Assembly: GCA_004554245.1 (NCBI GenBank)
Contig: SFND01000021.1
Location: 18,107 to 82,106, forward strand
Direction of reading: 5' to 3'
DNA length: 64,000 nucleotides
Source: Oribacterium sp.
GTDB taxonomy: Bacteria; Bacillota; Clostridia; Lachnospirales; Lachnospiraceae
The translations under genes were made by a program, and so were the position numbers. The notes under the pieces were generated by a model. That model saw only the letters and a list, made by a program, of their open reading frames with translations. It was not told the origin of the DNA and ran no database searches. Below, piece by piece: positions 1 through 8,948 of this stretch (position 1 is its first letter; each line of letters starts with the position of its first letter).

Positions 1-498
1 GATGGATGCAGAACCGAGCAGATGACCCGCATCGATGAAACGTACACGAACGCCATCCCCGAGCTCGATCATCTCATGATAGTTCACCCCGCGGAAGTGC
101 TGCAGCACATTCGCCGCATCCGTAAGATCATAGATCGGCTCCACCTCCGGCAGACCCGCACGACGCCCCTTCCGGTTCTTCCACTCACACTCCTGCATCT
201 GGATATGCGCCGAGTCCCGCAGCATGATCTCCGACAGTGCCTGCGTCGCCTTCGTCGTCAGCACCGTCCCGTTGAAGCCCTTCTTATAGGCCATCGGGAT
301 CATCCCCGCATGATCGATATGCGCATGCGTCAGAAGGATGTAGTCGACCTCCGAATACTTGATCGGCAGCGGCGCATTCTCATAGTAATTTCGCCCCTGC
401 TCCATACCACAGTCCACCAGAATCCTGAGCCCCGCTGCCTCTACATAATGCAGCGACCCCGTCACCTCATGATCCGCACCTATAAAATGAAGCTTCAT
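1..498 (-). CDS. MBL-fold metallo-hydrolase, RNA-processing exonuclease type (partial, 3' end off the window)
   Basis: The minus-strand frame opens at 498 with MKLHFIGADHEVTGS and runs off the left edge after 166 codons. Residues 57-62 read THAHIDHAG, the zinc-binding HxHxDH signature of the metallo-beta-lactamase fold. The opening 'GADHEVTGS.. VDCGMEQG' is typical of the CPSF/YSH1-like beta-CASP group, which cleaves or trims RNA. That family is established knowledge; the assignment rests on the N-terminal third only. A GAGGGAGG ribosome binding site lies 5 nt upstream of the ATG. The gene has its own promoter at 542-570 and is separated from the liv operon by the liv terminator. Confidence 0.8.
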   Translation of the reverse strand, partial: MKLHFIGADHEVTGSLHYVEAAGLRILVDCGMEQGRNYYENAPLPIKYSEVDYILLTHAHIDHAGMIPMAYKKGFNGTVLTTKATQALSEIMLRDSAHIQMQECEWKNRKGRRAGLPEVEPIYDLTDAANVLQHFRGVNYHEMIELGDGVRVRFIDAGHLLGSASI

Positions 499-541
499 AC
501 AGGCCTCCCTCTCTCAAATGAAAATTAATTTCGCTGTTTTC

Positions 542-570
542 ATTATAGCAGAGTGAATATTTCTTTTCTA
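542..570 (-). promoter_or_regulatory. Promoter of the MBL-fold gene
   Basis: On the minus strand TAGAAA is followed after 17 nt by a perfect TATAAT. It ends about 44 nt upstream of the ATG at 498. The same TAGAAA-17-TATAAT pair is seen in front of galM (55641-55669). Confidence 0.6.
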
Positions 571-605
571 TAAACATATTCACATGTCTGTATGGATTTC
601 ATATA

Positions 606-637
606 AAGAAAACGCGGAGGGATGTCCCTCCGCGTTT
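606..637 (-). terminator. Rho-independent terminator of the liv operon
   Basis: A GC-rich stem (AAACGCGGAGGG pairing with CCCTCCGCGTTT) is followed on the minus strand by TTTTCTTT. It lies 2 nt past the livF stop codon. Confidence 0.85.
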
Positions 638-638
638 A

Positions 639-1352
639 TCATTCAGAAAGGTAAGCCGCCTTGACCTTCGTATCATTCGCAAGATCCTGCGCCCGACCCT
701 CGATCGTGATTTTACCGGTCTCCAGCACATACGCACGATCCGCGATCGCGAGTGCCTTATTCGCATTCTGCTCGACGAGAAGCACCGTCACACCGGTCTC
801 GTGAATCTTCTCGATGATGTTGAAGATCTCGTTTACATAAATCGGGGACAGACCCATGGACGGCTCATCCATGACGATCATCTCCGGATTACTCATCAGC
901 GCACGCCCCATCGCGAGCATCTGCTGCTCACCACCGGAAAGCGTTCCTGCGACCTGATTCTTACGCTCCTCCAGTCTCGGGAAATGCTTATAGACCGTCT
1001 CGAGCGACTCTGCGATGCCATCCTTATCCTTCCGGGTATAGGCACCGAGCATCAGGTTCTGATAGACCGAAAGCTGTGCAAATACACGCCGGCCCTCCGG
1101 TACATGGGCGAGTCCCGCACCGACCATCTTATGGCCCGGTGTATGCGTGATTTCCTTCCCGTTATAGAATACATGACCGGAACGCGCCGGAATCAGCCCC
1201 GTGATGGTCTGCAGCGTCGTCGTCTTGCCGGCACCATTGGCACCGATCAGGGTGACGATCTCGCCCTTATCTACATGGAAGGAAATGCCCTTTAATGCAT
1301 GGATCACACCGTAGTATACGTTGAGATCCTGTACATCTAAAATCGTACTCAT
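639..1352 (-). CDS. livF: Branched-chain amino acid ABC transporter, ATP-binding protein LivF
   Basis: A 237-residue cytoplasmic ATPase that, with LivG, powers uptake of leucine, isoleucine and valine. Visible motifs are Walker A GANGAGKTT (~37-45), the ABC signature LSGGEQQ (~138) and Walker B MIVMDEPSMG (~158-167), followed by a switch His in the usual LLVEQNA context (Q at this position is normal for LivF). Length and the short C-terminus match LivF rather than LivG. AAGGAGGAGA precedes the ATG. It is the last gene of livKHMGF, 12 nt after livG, and is followed at once by a strong terminator. Confidence 0.93.
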   Translation of the reverse strand: MSTILDVQDLNVYYGVIHALKGISFHVDKGEIVTLIGANGAGKTTTLQTITGLIPARSGHVFYNGKEITHTPGHKMVGAGLAHVPEGRRVFAQLSVYQNLMLGAYTRKDKDGIAESLETVYKHFPRLEERKNQVAGTLSGGEQQMLAMGRALMSNPEMIVMDEPSMGLSPIYVNEIFNIIEKIHETGVTVLLVEQNANKALAIADRAYVLETGKITIEGRAQDLANDTKVKAAYLSE

Positions 1353-1364
1353 GTCTTCTCCTCC

Positions 1365-2123
1365 TTAATCTCCGAGATATGCCTTGATGACTTCCGGATC
1401 ATGCAGTACATCGGCGGTCTTACCCTGCTTCAGTACCTGACCGAAATTGAGGACGGTCAGACGGTCACAGATACCGGATACCAGCTTCATATCATGCTCG
1501 ATCAGAAGGATCGTCATATCGAACTCATCCCGTACGAGACGGATGGTACGCATCAGCTCCTCGGTCTCACTCGGGTTCATACCGGCAGCCGGCTCATCCA
1601 GCAGGAGGAGCTTCGGCTCGGTTGCGAGCGCGCGGGCGATCTCGAGCTTACGCTGCTGACCATACGGGAGGTTGGAGGCCTTATAGTCCACAAAGTCCTG
1701 AAGGTCGAATACCTTGAGAATCTCCAGTGCCTTCGCATCCATCTCCTTCTCAAGCTTACGGTACTTCGGTGTTCTCAGAATACCGTCCAGCGTAGAATAG
1801 GTGTAATGGTTATGCAGTCCGGCCTTTACATTGTCCAGCACGGACATGTTGTGGAAGAGACGGATGTTCTGGAAGGTACGTGCGATGCCCTTCTTGTTGA
1901 TCTCCTCACAGCTGAGACCCGTGATGTTGTCTCCGTCGAGAAGGATCTGACCACTGGTCGGCTTATATACACCGGTCAGAAGGTTAAATACGGTCGTCTT
2001 TCCGGCACCGTTCGGGCCGATCAGACCGTAAAGCTCATTCTTTTCGATCTGCACATGGAAATTATCAACTGCCTTCAGACCACCGAAGGAGATGCCCAGT
2101 GCTTCAATGTCTAACATAGCCAT
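1365..2123 (-). CDS. livG: Branched-chain amino acid ABC transporter, ATP-binding protein LivG
   Basis: A 252-residue ATPase, partner of LivF. It shows Walker A GPNGAGKTT (~36-44), the degenerate signature LPYGQQRKLE (~157), Walker B LLLLDEPAAGM (~176) and the switch His in LLIEHDMK (~206). The LPYGQQR signature and the extended helical insert (HNHYTYSTLDGILRTPKY) are typical of LivG. The start could be the first ATG (2123) or the one two codons later (2117); a GGAGA box lies upstream. It begins 2 nt after livM ends, so the two are probably coupled. Confidence 0.93.
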   Translation of the reverse strand: MAMLDIEALGISFGGLKAVDNFHVQIEKNELYGLIGPNGAGKTTVFNLLTGVYKPTSGQILLDGDNITGLSCEEINKKGIARTFQNIRLFHNMSVLDNVKAGLHNHYTYSTLDGILRTPKYRKLEKEMDAKALEILKVFDLQDFVDYKASNLPYGQQRKLEIARALATEPKLLLLDEPAAGMNPSETEELMRTIRLVRDEFDMTILLIEHDMKLVSGICDRLTVLNFGQVLKQGKTADVLHDPEVIKAYLGD

Positions 2124-2125
2124 GC

Positions 2126-3220
2126 TTACGTCGTCTCCTTTCCTTCGTCACTCTTCTTACTGAAACGGGCCATGATCTGCTGGCGAAGCGCGATCAGGGA
2201 TGGTGCCGAGGTAAACAGCATCATGAGAATCAGGACGATCGCATACATGAGCATACGATAGTCGTTGAGTCCGCGCAGAACCTCTGGCAGGAGCGTCAGG
2301 ATGACCGCCGCGATGACGGAGCCACGGACATTACCGATGCCACCCATGACGACGAAAACGAGGATCATGATGGACTGGTTGTAGCCGAAGTTCTTCGGCA
2401 GCGCCTGGAGCGAGCTCAGGTTGTGTGCATACAGTACGCCGGCTGCACCCGCGATCGCTGCAGAGATGGTGAAGGCCATCAGCTTATAGCGGGTAACATT
2501 GAGCCCGATCGACTCGGCGGCGATACGATTATCACGGATGGCCATGATGGCACGTCCGGTTCTCGAGTTGATGAGGTTGAGTACCACGAAAAGTGCGACC
2601 AGCAGAAGGATCACGCCGATCGTGAAGGTCGCCTGTTTCGGGGTACCGGTGATGCCCTGCGCACCCTTGATGATGACGGTGCCGCCATCCATACCGAGAG
2701 AAAGCGAATCCTTCAGCGAGAAGTGCGCGCCGTGATCGTCGATACCGAAGTACAGTGCGTTGATGATGTTCTTGATGATCTCACTGAACGCGAGGGTGAC
2801 GATCGCGAGGTAGTCGCCCTTCAAACGAAGGACCGGGATACCGATCAGGAAACCGAAGACAGCCGCAGCCGCTGCACCGATCAGAATCGCGATGATGAAA
2901 CGAAGAAGCGGTGGCATCGCACTGCTCTTCATCAGCATCGTCCAGGTCGCGGAGGCGAAGGCACCGACGCACATGAAGCCGGCATGGCCGAGCGACAGCT
3001 CACCAGAGATACCGACCACGAGGTTCAGGCTCACCGCCATGATGCTGTAGATCGTGAGCGGAACGAGCAGTCCCTTGATAAGGGAGCTGACCTGTCCGGC
3101 ATTCAGGAAGATCTCGACGATGATATACGCGAGAATCACCATACCGTAGGTGATCATATTTGAGCGGAAGGTCTTCGCCTTCGCTGTAGACATTGACATA
3201 GATGTAGTTTTCATTTTCAT
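2126..3220 (-). CDS. livM: Branched-chain amino acid ABC transporter, permease LivM
   Basis: A 364-residue inner-membrane permease with about 9-10 hydrophobic segments from residue ~23 on. The stretch SLNLVVGISGELSLGHAGF (~64-82) is the family hallmark of LivM, and LKGDYLAIVTLAFSEI (~132-147) is the conserved coupling region. The first 20 residues are polar and rich in Met, Ser, Thr and Lys. Several ATGs cluster at the start (3220, 3214); the first is used here. The gene starts 6 nt after livH ends and is followed 2 nt later by livG. Confidence 0.92.
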   Translation of the reverse strand: MKMKTTSMSMSTAKAKTFRSNMITYGMVILAYIIVEIFLNAGQVSSLIKGLLVPLTIYSIMAVSLNLVVGISGELSLGHAGFMCVGAFASATWTMLMKSSAMPPLLRFIIAILIGAAAAAVFGFLIGIPVLRLKGDYLAIVTLAFSEIIKNIINALYFGIDDHGAHFSLKDSLSLGMDGGTVIIKGAQGITGTPKQATFTIGVILLLVALFVVLNLINSRTGRAIMAIRDNRIAAESIGLNVTRYKLMAFTISAAIAGAAGVLYAHNLSSLQALPKNFGYNQSIMILVFVVMGGIGNVRGSVIAAVILTLLPEVLRGLNDYRMLMYAIVLILMMLFTSAPSLIALRQQIMARFSKKSDEGKETT

Positions 3221-3226
3221 GCCGAC

Positions 3227-4111
3227 TCACACTTTCTCCATGATCTTCTTACCGAGGATACCCGTCGGCTTCACCAGAAGAACGATGATCAGTACTGAAA
3301 ATACGATGGCGTCACTCAGCTTCGAGGAGATGTACGCCTTCGACAGATTCTCAAGCACACCGAGGATGATCCCGCCGATGAACGCGCCCGGGATGGAGCC
3401 AATGCCTCCAAGCACGGCCGCAACGAAGGCCTTGATGCCCGGCATGGCACCGGTGGTTGGCGTCAGCGTCGGGTACGCAGAGCACATCAGGATACCGCCG
3501 ATCGCCGCCAGTGCAGAACCGATGGCGAAGGTCATCGAGATGGTCTTATTGACATCGACACCCATGAGGGTCGCCGCGCCCTTATCCTCCGAAACCGCCA
3601 GCATCGCCTGCCCGGCCTTCGTCTTGTTGATGAAGGTCACCAGTCCGCCGACGATGATCAGACAGCACAGGATCGTCACGATGGTCTCACCAGAAATCGT
3701 CAGTGCACCACCGGCGAGCTTGACCGGCTTGATCGGGACAAAGGAGGTAAAACTCTTCGGATTCGCACCGAACAGGAGCAGCGCCACATTCTGAAGAAGA
3801 TACGATACACCGATCGCGGTGATCAGAACGTTCAGAGAGTTGGCCTGACGGAGTGGCTTATACGCGACCTTCTCGATGACGACGCCCAGCAGGGTGCAGA
3901 TCACCATCGACAGGAGGGTCGACACCAGGATCGGCAGCCCCAGCTGGTTCAATGCAATAAACGCTGCGTAACCACCGACCATGAGGATATCACCATGGGC
4001 GAAGTTGAGCATCTTTGCGATTCCATATACCATCGTGTAGCCCAGGGCGATGATCGCGTAGATCGAGCCTAAACTGACACCACTCAGCAAGTAGGAAATG
4101 AAACTCATCAT
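3227..4111 (-). CDS. livH: Branched-chain amino acid ABC transporter, permease LivH
   Basis: A 294-residue membrane permease, partner of LivM. It carries the LivH signatures GSIYAIIALGYTMVYG (~16-31) and LNFAHGDILMVGGY (~35-48), plus the EAA-like loop GVDVNKTISMTFAIGSALAAIGG (~183). About eight hydrophobic segments. Two ATGs in a row open the gene; GAGG sits 9 nt upstream of the first. It is separated from livK by 195 nt holding a terminator-like hairpin and a pair of GGGGTC palindromes, a layout that would let the binding protein be made in excess. Confidence 0.93.
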   Translation of the reverse strand: MMSFISYLLSGVSLGSIYAIIALGYTMVYGIAKMLNFAHGDILMVGGYAAFIALNQLGLPILVSTLLSMVICTLLGVVIEKVAYKPLRQANSLNVLITAIGVSYLLQNVALLLFGANPKSFTSFVPIKPVKLAGGALTISGETIVTILCCLIIVGGLVTFINKTKAGQAMLAVSEDKGAATLMGVDVNKTISMTFAIGSALAAIGGILMCSAYPTLTPTTGAMPGIKAFVAAVLGGIGSIPGAFIGGIILGVLENLSKAYISSKLSDAIVFSVLIIVLLVKPTGILGKKIMEKV

Positions 4112-4137
4112 CTCTAAACACCTCTTTGAAAATTTAT

Positions 4138-4204
4138 GGGGGTCTGACCCCCTTACAAATTCCTTACGGAACCTTCATCATTTCGTAATGGGGTCAGACC
4201 CCAT
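4138..4204. repeat. GGGGTC palindrome pair (copy 1)
   Basis: GGGGGTCTGACCCCC (4138-4152) and ATGGGGTCAGACCCCAT (4188-4204) have centres 51-52 bp apart. The spacer carries CTTAC-AAATT-CCTTACGG, close to the TTACGAAATTCTTACGG box seen beside copies at 12.8 and 44.0 kb. The pair lies between livK and livH. Confidence 0.85.
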
Positions 4205-4218
4205 AAACTGAATTCAAT

Positions 4219-4247
4219 AAAGGGTTGCTTGTAGCAAGCAACCCTTT
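4219..4247 (-). terminator. Hairpin between livK and livH, likely partial terminator
   Basis: A 13-bp perfect stem, AAAGGGTTGCTTG pairing with CAAGCAACCCTTT around a 3-nt loop, follows livK. The T-rich tail is short (TTTATTG), which fits leaky termination or 3'-end protection of the livK message. A smaller AGAAAA/TTTTCT hairpin flanked by CATCATG/CATGATG lies just before it (~4256-4290). Confidence 0.7.
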
Positions 4248-4306
4248 ATGCTCTTTCATCATGCAGAAAAAGAAGATTTTCTCATGATGCTTCATCACTT
4301 TTCCGA

Positions 4307-5536
4307 TCAGTCGGCAGAAGTATAGGCACCATCCTTGACGATGACCGCCTTCGGCTCCTTATCGACATCACCGTTCTCGCTCCATGTCATGCCGGTACCG
4401 GTGAGACCGTCATACTTGAGTGACTTCATCTGCTCTTCCATCGCTGTACCAAGATCAGATACAGACATGTCCGGAGTCAGATTACCAGCCTCGAGGGCAG
4501 CCTTCATGATGTATGCTGCATCATACGCATCCGCTGCGAACTGAATCGGTGTATCACCGAACTTATCCTTATAAGCTGTTACGAAGCTTACGGTCTTCTC
4601 ATCGGTCGCATCCGCTGCGAACGGGGTCAGAAGCATGAGGCCCTCTGCGAGAGACTTATCGAAGTTCTCCACATCGAGGATACCATCCATACCATCACAG
4701 CCGAAGAAGGTCGGCTTGTAACCCATGGTGTTTGCCTGTGTCAGAACGAGTGCTGCCTCTGTGTAGTAGAACGGAAGGAATACGAGCTCTGCACCTGCGC
4801 TCTGCATCTTCTGAAGCTGCGTAGAGAAATCTGTCTTCGAATCCGCCGTGAACTGCTCATCCGCTACGATCTCAAGACCCTGGTTGCCGGCCTCGGTAAC
4901 GAAGGAATCGTGAATACCGGAGGAGTAAACATCGGAAGAATCATAGATGATACCGATCTTGGTTGCCAGCTTGTGTGTTCCGATATACTCTGCGGACTTG
5001 GCACCCTGTGCAGGATCCGAGAAGCATACACGGTATGCATTCGGTGCTGCGGTACAGTCAACTGCAGAACCTGACGGAGTCAGAAGGAACATATTATCAT
5101 TCTGTGCCTCAGAGGCAACCGCGATGGTCGGTGCGGAAGTGGTCGGTCCGATCAGCATCTGCATGCCCCAGTCCTTGAGGGAGTTGTATGCGTTGATGGC
5201 CTTCTCCTGATCATGCTCATCATCTGCCGTCTTATACTCTACCTGGTAGCCATTGATACCGCCGGCTGCATTGATCTCATCGATCGCAACCTGAGCACCA
5301 TTGATGACAGACTTACCATAGATAGCTGCACCACCAGTCAGCGGTCCCTGGGCACCGATCTTCCATGTAAGATCTGAAGAACCAGCGGCTGTGGTTGTGC
5401 CCTCAGCTGCTGCAGCAGTTGTCGTATCGCCTGCAGCGGCAGCGGCTGTCGTCGCCTCCGGCGTAGATGAAGAACCACAGGCTGCTAAAGACGCAACCAT
5501 CGAAGCTGCAAGTACTGCACTTAATACCTTTTTCAT
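4307..5536 (-). CDS. livK: Branched-chain amino acid ABC transporter, substrate-binding lipoprotein
   Basis: A 409-residue type I periplasmic-binding fold protein that captures branched-chain amino acids at the outer face of the membrane. The N-terminus is a lipoprotein signal, with lipobox LAAC at 17-20, then a Thr/Ala-rich linker to ~53. The mature part opens with WKIGAQGPLTGGAAIYGKS, the classic LivK entry, and has two Rossmann-like lobes. GAGGAG lies 7 nt before the ATG. It heads the operon and is driven by a near-consensus promoter at 5590-5618. Confidence 0.93.
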   Translation of the reverse strand: MKKVLSAVLAASMVASLAACGSSSTPEATTAAAAAGDTTTAAAAEGTTTAAGSSDLTWKIGAQGPLTGGAAIYGKSVINGAQVAIDEINAAGGINGYQVEYKTADDEHDQEKAINAYNSLKDWGMQMLIGPTTSAPTIAVASEAQNDNMFLLTPSGSAVDCTAAPNAYRVCFSDPAQGAKSAEYIGTHKLATKIGIIYDSSDVYSSGIHDSFVTEAGNQGLEIVADEQFTADSKTDFSTQLQKMQSAGAELVFLPFYYTEAALVLTQANTMGYKPTFFGCDGMDGILDVENFDKSLAEGLMLLTPFAADATDEKTVSFVTAYKDKFGDTPIQFAADAYDAAYIMKAALEAGNLTPDMSVSDLGTAMEEQMKSLKYDGLTGTGMTWSENGDVDKEPKAVIVKDGAYTSAD

Positions 5537-5589
5537 AATTTTTCTCCTCTCAGTTTTCTAAAATACAAGCTTTCTGAAAACTTTTCATC

Positions 5590-5618
5590 ATTATAAAGTT
5601 CGTAGTTATGGAAGTCAA
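5590..5618 (-). promoter_or_regulatory. Promoter of the liv operon
   Basis: Minus-strand TTGACT, 17 nt, TATAAT. It ends about 54 nt upstream of the livK ATG. Confidence 0.85.
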
Positions 5619-5704
5619 CAACTTTTATAACATTTTTTCACATTTACAGCTCATATTATAACGTTAGAGAATATGTATTATAATATATTTTTCTCAGAAC
5701 AACA

Positions 5705-5725
5705 CAGGGCCCCGGAGGGGCCCTG
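5705..5725 (-). terminator. Hairpin after gpsA
   Basis: CAGGGCCCC pairs perfectly with GGGGCCCTG around GGA. It follows the gpsA stop by 14 nt. The downstream minus-strand sequence is TGTTGTTC, a weak U-tract. Confidence 0.7.
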
Positions 5726-5738
5726 CGTGAATTTAAGA

Positions 5739-6746
5739 TTATTTATCAAACGGAACGTTCACGTTCTCGATGGTCCGGTCGCGGAGCATCAGATCACGGA
5801 CCGCTTCCCTGGCCGACTTGCCTTCGAAGAGAATCTGATTGATGCCCTCGACGATCGGCATCGAAACCTCATACTTCTCCGCGAGTGCACGTGCCGCCTT
5901 CGCCGCATACACACCCTCGACCGTCTGACCGACCTCCTGCATCGCCTCCTCGTAGCTTCTGCCCTCGCCCATCAGGATACCGGCACGGCGGTTCCGGCTG
6001 TGCATGGACGCACAGGTCACGATCAGATCACCGATACCGCTCAGGCCGTTGAAGGTCTCCATGCGGCAGCCCATCTTCACGCCGAGCCGCTCGATCTCCG
6101 CGATACCGCGTGTGATCAGCGCTGCCTTCGTGTTGTCTCCATAGCCGAGACCGTCCGCCATACCGGCCGCCAGCGCGATGACGTTCTTCGTCGCGCCGCC
6201 GATCTCGATGCCCTTGATATCCGGGTTGATGTAGACACGGAAGCAGTCGCACATGAACGCGTTCTGTACGAAAAGCGCTGTCTTCTCGGTATGCGCACCA
6301 GTCACGATCGTCGTCGGAATGAAACGCGATACCTCCTCGGCATGGCTCGGTCCGGACAGAACCGCGACATCTGCCTGCGGGATTTCCTCTTCGATGATAT
6401 CCGACATCGTATAGAGTGTACCCTCTTCGATGCCCTTCGCCACGGATACGATGACCTGACCCTCGCCGACATACGGCTTCATCTCATGCGCCGTCGCACG
6501 CACGAAGATGGACGGCACCGCCAGCACGACGAGCTCCTGATCCTTCAGTGCAGCCTCCAGATCGGAGCTGAAGCACATGCTCTCCGGAATCACGGCACCC
6601 GGCAGATTCTTATGACGGTGGGTCTTCTGAAGCGCATCCACCTCCTGCTGAAACTTCGACCAGATGGTCACCTCATGTCCGTTATGGGCGAGCAGAATGC
6701 CGAGGGCCGTACCCCAGGTACCTGCGCCGATGATTGATGCTTTCAT
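5739..6746 (-). CDS. gpsA: NAD(P)H-dependent glycerol-3-phosphate dehydrogenase
   Basis: A 335-residue cytoplasmic enzyme that reduces dihydroxyacetone phosphate to sn-glycerol-3-phosphate for phospholipid synthesis. GAGTWG at 7-12 is the GxGxxG nucleotide-binding loop. LSGPSHAEEV (~136-145) and GGATKNVIALAAG (~191-203, with the catalytic Lys) are family signatures. GAGGAG precedes the ATG. It follows plsY by 24 nt in the same operon, so the enzyme making glycerol-3-phosphate is next to the one that acylates it. Confidence 0.95.
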   Translation of the reverse strand: MKASIIGAGTWGTALGILLAHNGHEVTIWSKFQQEVDALQKTHRHKNLPGAVIPESMCFSSDLEAALKDQELVVLAVPSIFVRATAHEMKPYVGEGQVIVSVAKGIEEGTLYTMSDIIEEEIPQADVAVLSGPSHAEEVSRFIPTTIVTGAHTEKTALFVQNAFMCDCFRVYINPDIKGIEIGGATKNVIALAAGMADGLGYGDNTKAALITRGIAEIERLGVKMGCRMETFNGLSGIGDLIVTCASMHSRNRRAGILMGEGRSYEEAMQEVGQTVEGVYAAKAARALAEKYEVSMPIVEGINQILFEGKSAREAVRDLMLRDRTIENVNVPFDK

Positions 6747-6770
6747 AAAATCTCCTCAATTTAAAGCAGA

Positions 6771-7418
6771 TTACTTCTTAAAGTGGAACTTCGATTCCGT
6801 ACCATTCTTCAGCCGCACGATATTTGAGCGATGCTGCCATACCCCGAGCGCTGCGATCAGGAAAAACACGACGAGTACGATCGGGTAGATCGCCATAGAC
6901 ATCGGAAGAAGGCCGAAGTATCCGAAGATGGCAGTCAGGATAAACAGCAGGGATACGCCGCAGATCGAGCCGACGCTCACATAGCCGGTGGCCTTCGCGA
7001 TCACCAAGAACAGCGCAAACAGTACGATGGCCATCCGCCAGTCGAAGGCGATGATAAGCGCACCCGTACAGGCGATTCCCTTTCCGCCGTGCAGCATCGG
7101 AAGTGCCGGAAAATCATGTCCGAGGATCGAACCGAAGCCCGCAAAGACGGTGATGAGGGTGCCCTCATCGATCGTCGCCGGTTTGTAGATCATGTGCATC
7201 ATGAGGATCGGAACGATGGTCTTCGCGATATCCAGCAGCAGCACGGTCGCTCCTGCTTTCTTTCCGAGCGTCCGGCTGATGTTCGTCGAGCCCGGATTAC
7301 CGGAGCCCTGCTTATAGATATCGATGCCCTGAGACTTCGCATACAGATAGCCATTCGGTATGTTACCGAAGATATATCCCACGACCAGGGAAATGATCAT
7401 ATGCTGTATATTCATCAC
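6771..7418 (-). CDS. plsY: Glycerol-3-phosphate acyltransferase PlsY
   Basis: A 215-residue integral membrane enzyme with about five hydrophobic segments. It transfers an acyl group from acyl-phosphate to glycerol-3-phosphate, the first step of phosphatidic acid synthesis. The three conserved motifs are present: GSGNPGSTN at 38-46, GHDFPALPMLHGGKGIA (~98-114) and a Gly/Ser motif near SVGSICG (~147). Its start codon overlaps the end of der by 4 nt, indicating translational coupling. Confidence 0.94.
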   Translation of the reverse strand: MMNIQHMIISLVVGYIFGNIPNGYLYAKSQGIDIYKQGSGNPGSTNISRTLGKKAGATVLLLDIAKTIVPILMMHMIYKPATIDEGTLITVFAGFGSILGHDFPALPMLHGGKGIACTGALIIAFDWRMAIVLFALFLVIAKATGYVSVGSICGVSLLFILTAIFGYFGLLPMSMAIYPIVLVVFFLIAALGVWQHRSNIVRLKNGTESKFHFKK

Positions 7419-8749
7419 TCATCCTCTCCGGCCTGGCGCTCACGGATCAGGAACTTCAGTGGTGTTCCCGGGAAGCCGAAGGCCTCACGAATCTGATTCT
7501 CGATGTATCTCGTATACGAGAAGTGCATCAGCTGCTGGTCATTCACGAAGATCACGAAGGTAGGCGGCTCGACCGCGGTCTGCGTCATGTAGAACAGCTT
7601 GAGACGCTTGCCCTTATCACTTGGCGGCTGCTTCATCGCCGTCGCTCTCGTCATGATGTCGTTGAGCACACCCGTACGGATACGAAGTGTCTGGCTCTCC
7701 CGTACCTGATTGACGAGATCGAAGATCTTATTCAGACGCTGTCCGGTCTCGGCCGAGATGAAGAGGTACTGCGCATACGGCATGTAGGAGAACTTCTCCA
7801 TCAGCTTCGTCTGGAATTCCTTCATCGTCTTATCATTTTTATCCGGCACCGCATCCCACTTGTTCACGCAGATGATGACGCCCTTTCCGGACTCATGCGC
7901 GATCCCGGCGATGCGTGCATCGCCCTCCGTGATTCCCTGGGTCGCGTCGATCAGCACGAGACAGATATCCGCGCGATCCACGGCCGCGACGGTACGGATG
8001 ACAGAGTAACGCTCGATATCATCGTCGATCTTTCCCTTCCGGCGAAGACCCGCCGTATCGATGAAGGTATATTCCTTTCCGTTATGCACGATCTTCGTAT
8101 CGATCGCGTCACGGGTTGTGCCGGCAATGTTGGAGACGATCACGCGGTTCTGACCCAGCAGCTTATTGATGACGGAGCTCTTTCCGACATTCGGCTTACC
8201 GATGAGGGCGACCTTCACCGAATCATCCTCGTCTACTTCTGCTGTCTCGACCGGGAAGTGCTTGATTACCTCATCGAGCATGTCACCGACACCGAGCTGG
8301 TTTACCGAGGATACGCCGAACGGATCGCCTAGGCCCAGATTATAGAACTCATAGATATCATTTCCGAACTTCTGGAAGCTGTCGACCTTATTGACACAGA
8401 GAACGACCGGCTTTCCGGACTTCCGGAGCATATTCGCCACCTCATAGTCTGCATCGACGAGACCGGTACGTACATCCACGACGAAAATGATGACATCCGC
8501 CGTGTCGATCGCCAGCTGTGCCTGCGCACGCATCTGGGACAGGATGATATCCTGGGAATCTGGCTCGATACCACCCGTATCGATCAGTGTAAACTTGTTA
8601 TTCAGCCACTCCGCATCCGCATAGATACGGTCACGGGTCACACCCGGCGTATCCTTCACGATGGAGATCTGCTTCCCTGCAATCAGGTTGAACAGCGTAG
8701 ACTTACCTACGTTTGGACGGCCCACCACCGCCACCATCACTTTTCTCAT
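7415..8749 (-). CDS. der: Ribosome-associated GTPase Der (EngA)
   Basis: A 444-residue protein with two tandem G domains and a C-terminal KH-like domain, needed for 50S ribosomal subunit assembly. First P-loop GRPNVGKST at ~9-17 with DTGG at ~57; second P-loop GKPNVGKSS at ~185 with DTAGLRRKGKI at ~233. NKVD and NKWD provide the two guanine-specificity motifs. Length matches the family. A promoter at 8815-8843 serves der-plsY-gpsA. Confidence 0.96.
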   Translation of the reverse strand: MRKVMVAVVGRPNVGKSTLFNLIAGKQISIVKDTPGVTRDRIYADAEWLNNKFTLIDTGGIEPDSQDIILSQMRAQAQLAIDTADVIIFVVDVRTGLVDADYEVANMLRKSGKPVVLCVNKVDSFQKFGNDIYEFYNLGLGDPFGVSSVNQLGVGDMLDEVIKHFPVETAEVDEDDSVKVALIGKPNVGKSSVINKLLGQNRVIVSNIAGTTRDAIDTKIVHNGKEYTFIDTAGLRRKGKIDDDIERYSVIRTVAAVDRADICLVLIDATQGITEGDARIAGIAHESGKGVIICVNKWDAVPDKNDKTMKEFQTKLMEKFSYMPYAQYLFISAETGQRLNKIFDLVNQVRESQTLRIRTGVLNDIMTRATAMKQPPSDKGKRLKLFYMTQTAVEPPTFVIFVNDQQLMHFSYTRYIENQIREAFGFPGTPLKFLIRERQAGEDE

Positions 8750-8814
8750 ATCTTCACCTTACTACGTGGTGCCCGAAGGCCCACATGCTATATATTGACA
8801 TATTTAACTAAATA

Positions 8815-8843
8815 ATTTTAGCATGAGATACATAAATCGGCAA
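8815..8843 (-). promoter_or_regulatory. Promoter of der-plsY-gpsA
   Basis: Minus-strand TTGCCG, 17 nt, TAAAAT, with an upstream TG next to the -10 box. It lies ~66 nt before the der ATG. Confidence 0.55.
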
Positions 8844-8891
8844 GTTCCGTTCATCCGTCCTCAAACCTGTGGCCACGGGCTATACGACGAA

Positions 8892-8915
8892 GGGAGCCGG
8901 CTTGCGCCGGCTCCC
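8892..8915 (-). terminator. Terminator-like hairpin after nifJ
   Basis: GGGAGCCGGC pairs with GCCGGCTCCC around a 4-nt loop, 34 nt past the nifJ stop. Only a short T-run follows on the minus strand. Confidence 0.75.
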
Positions 8916-8948
8916 TTCTCACATCACGTGAACCGAAGTTCAGGTGAA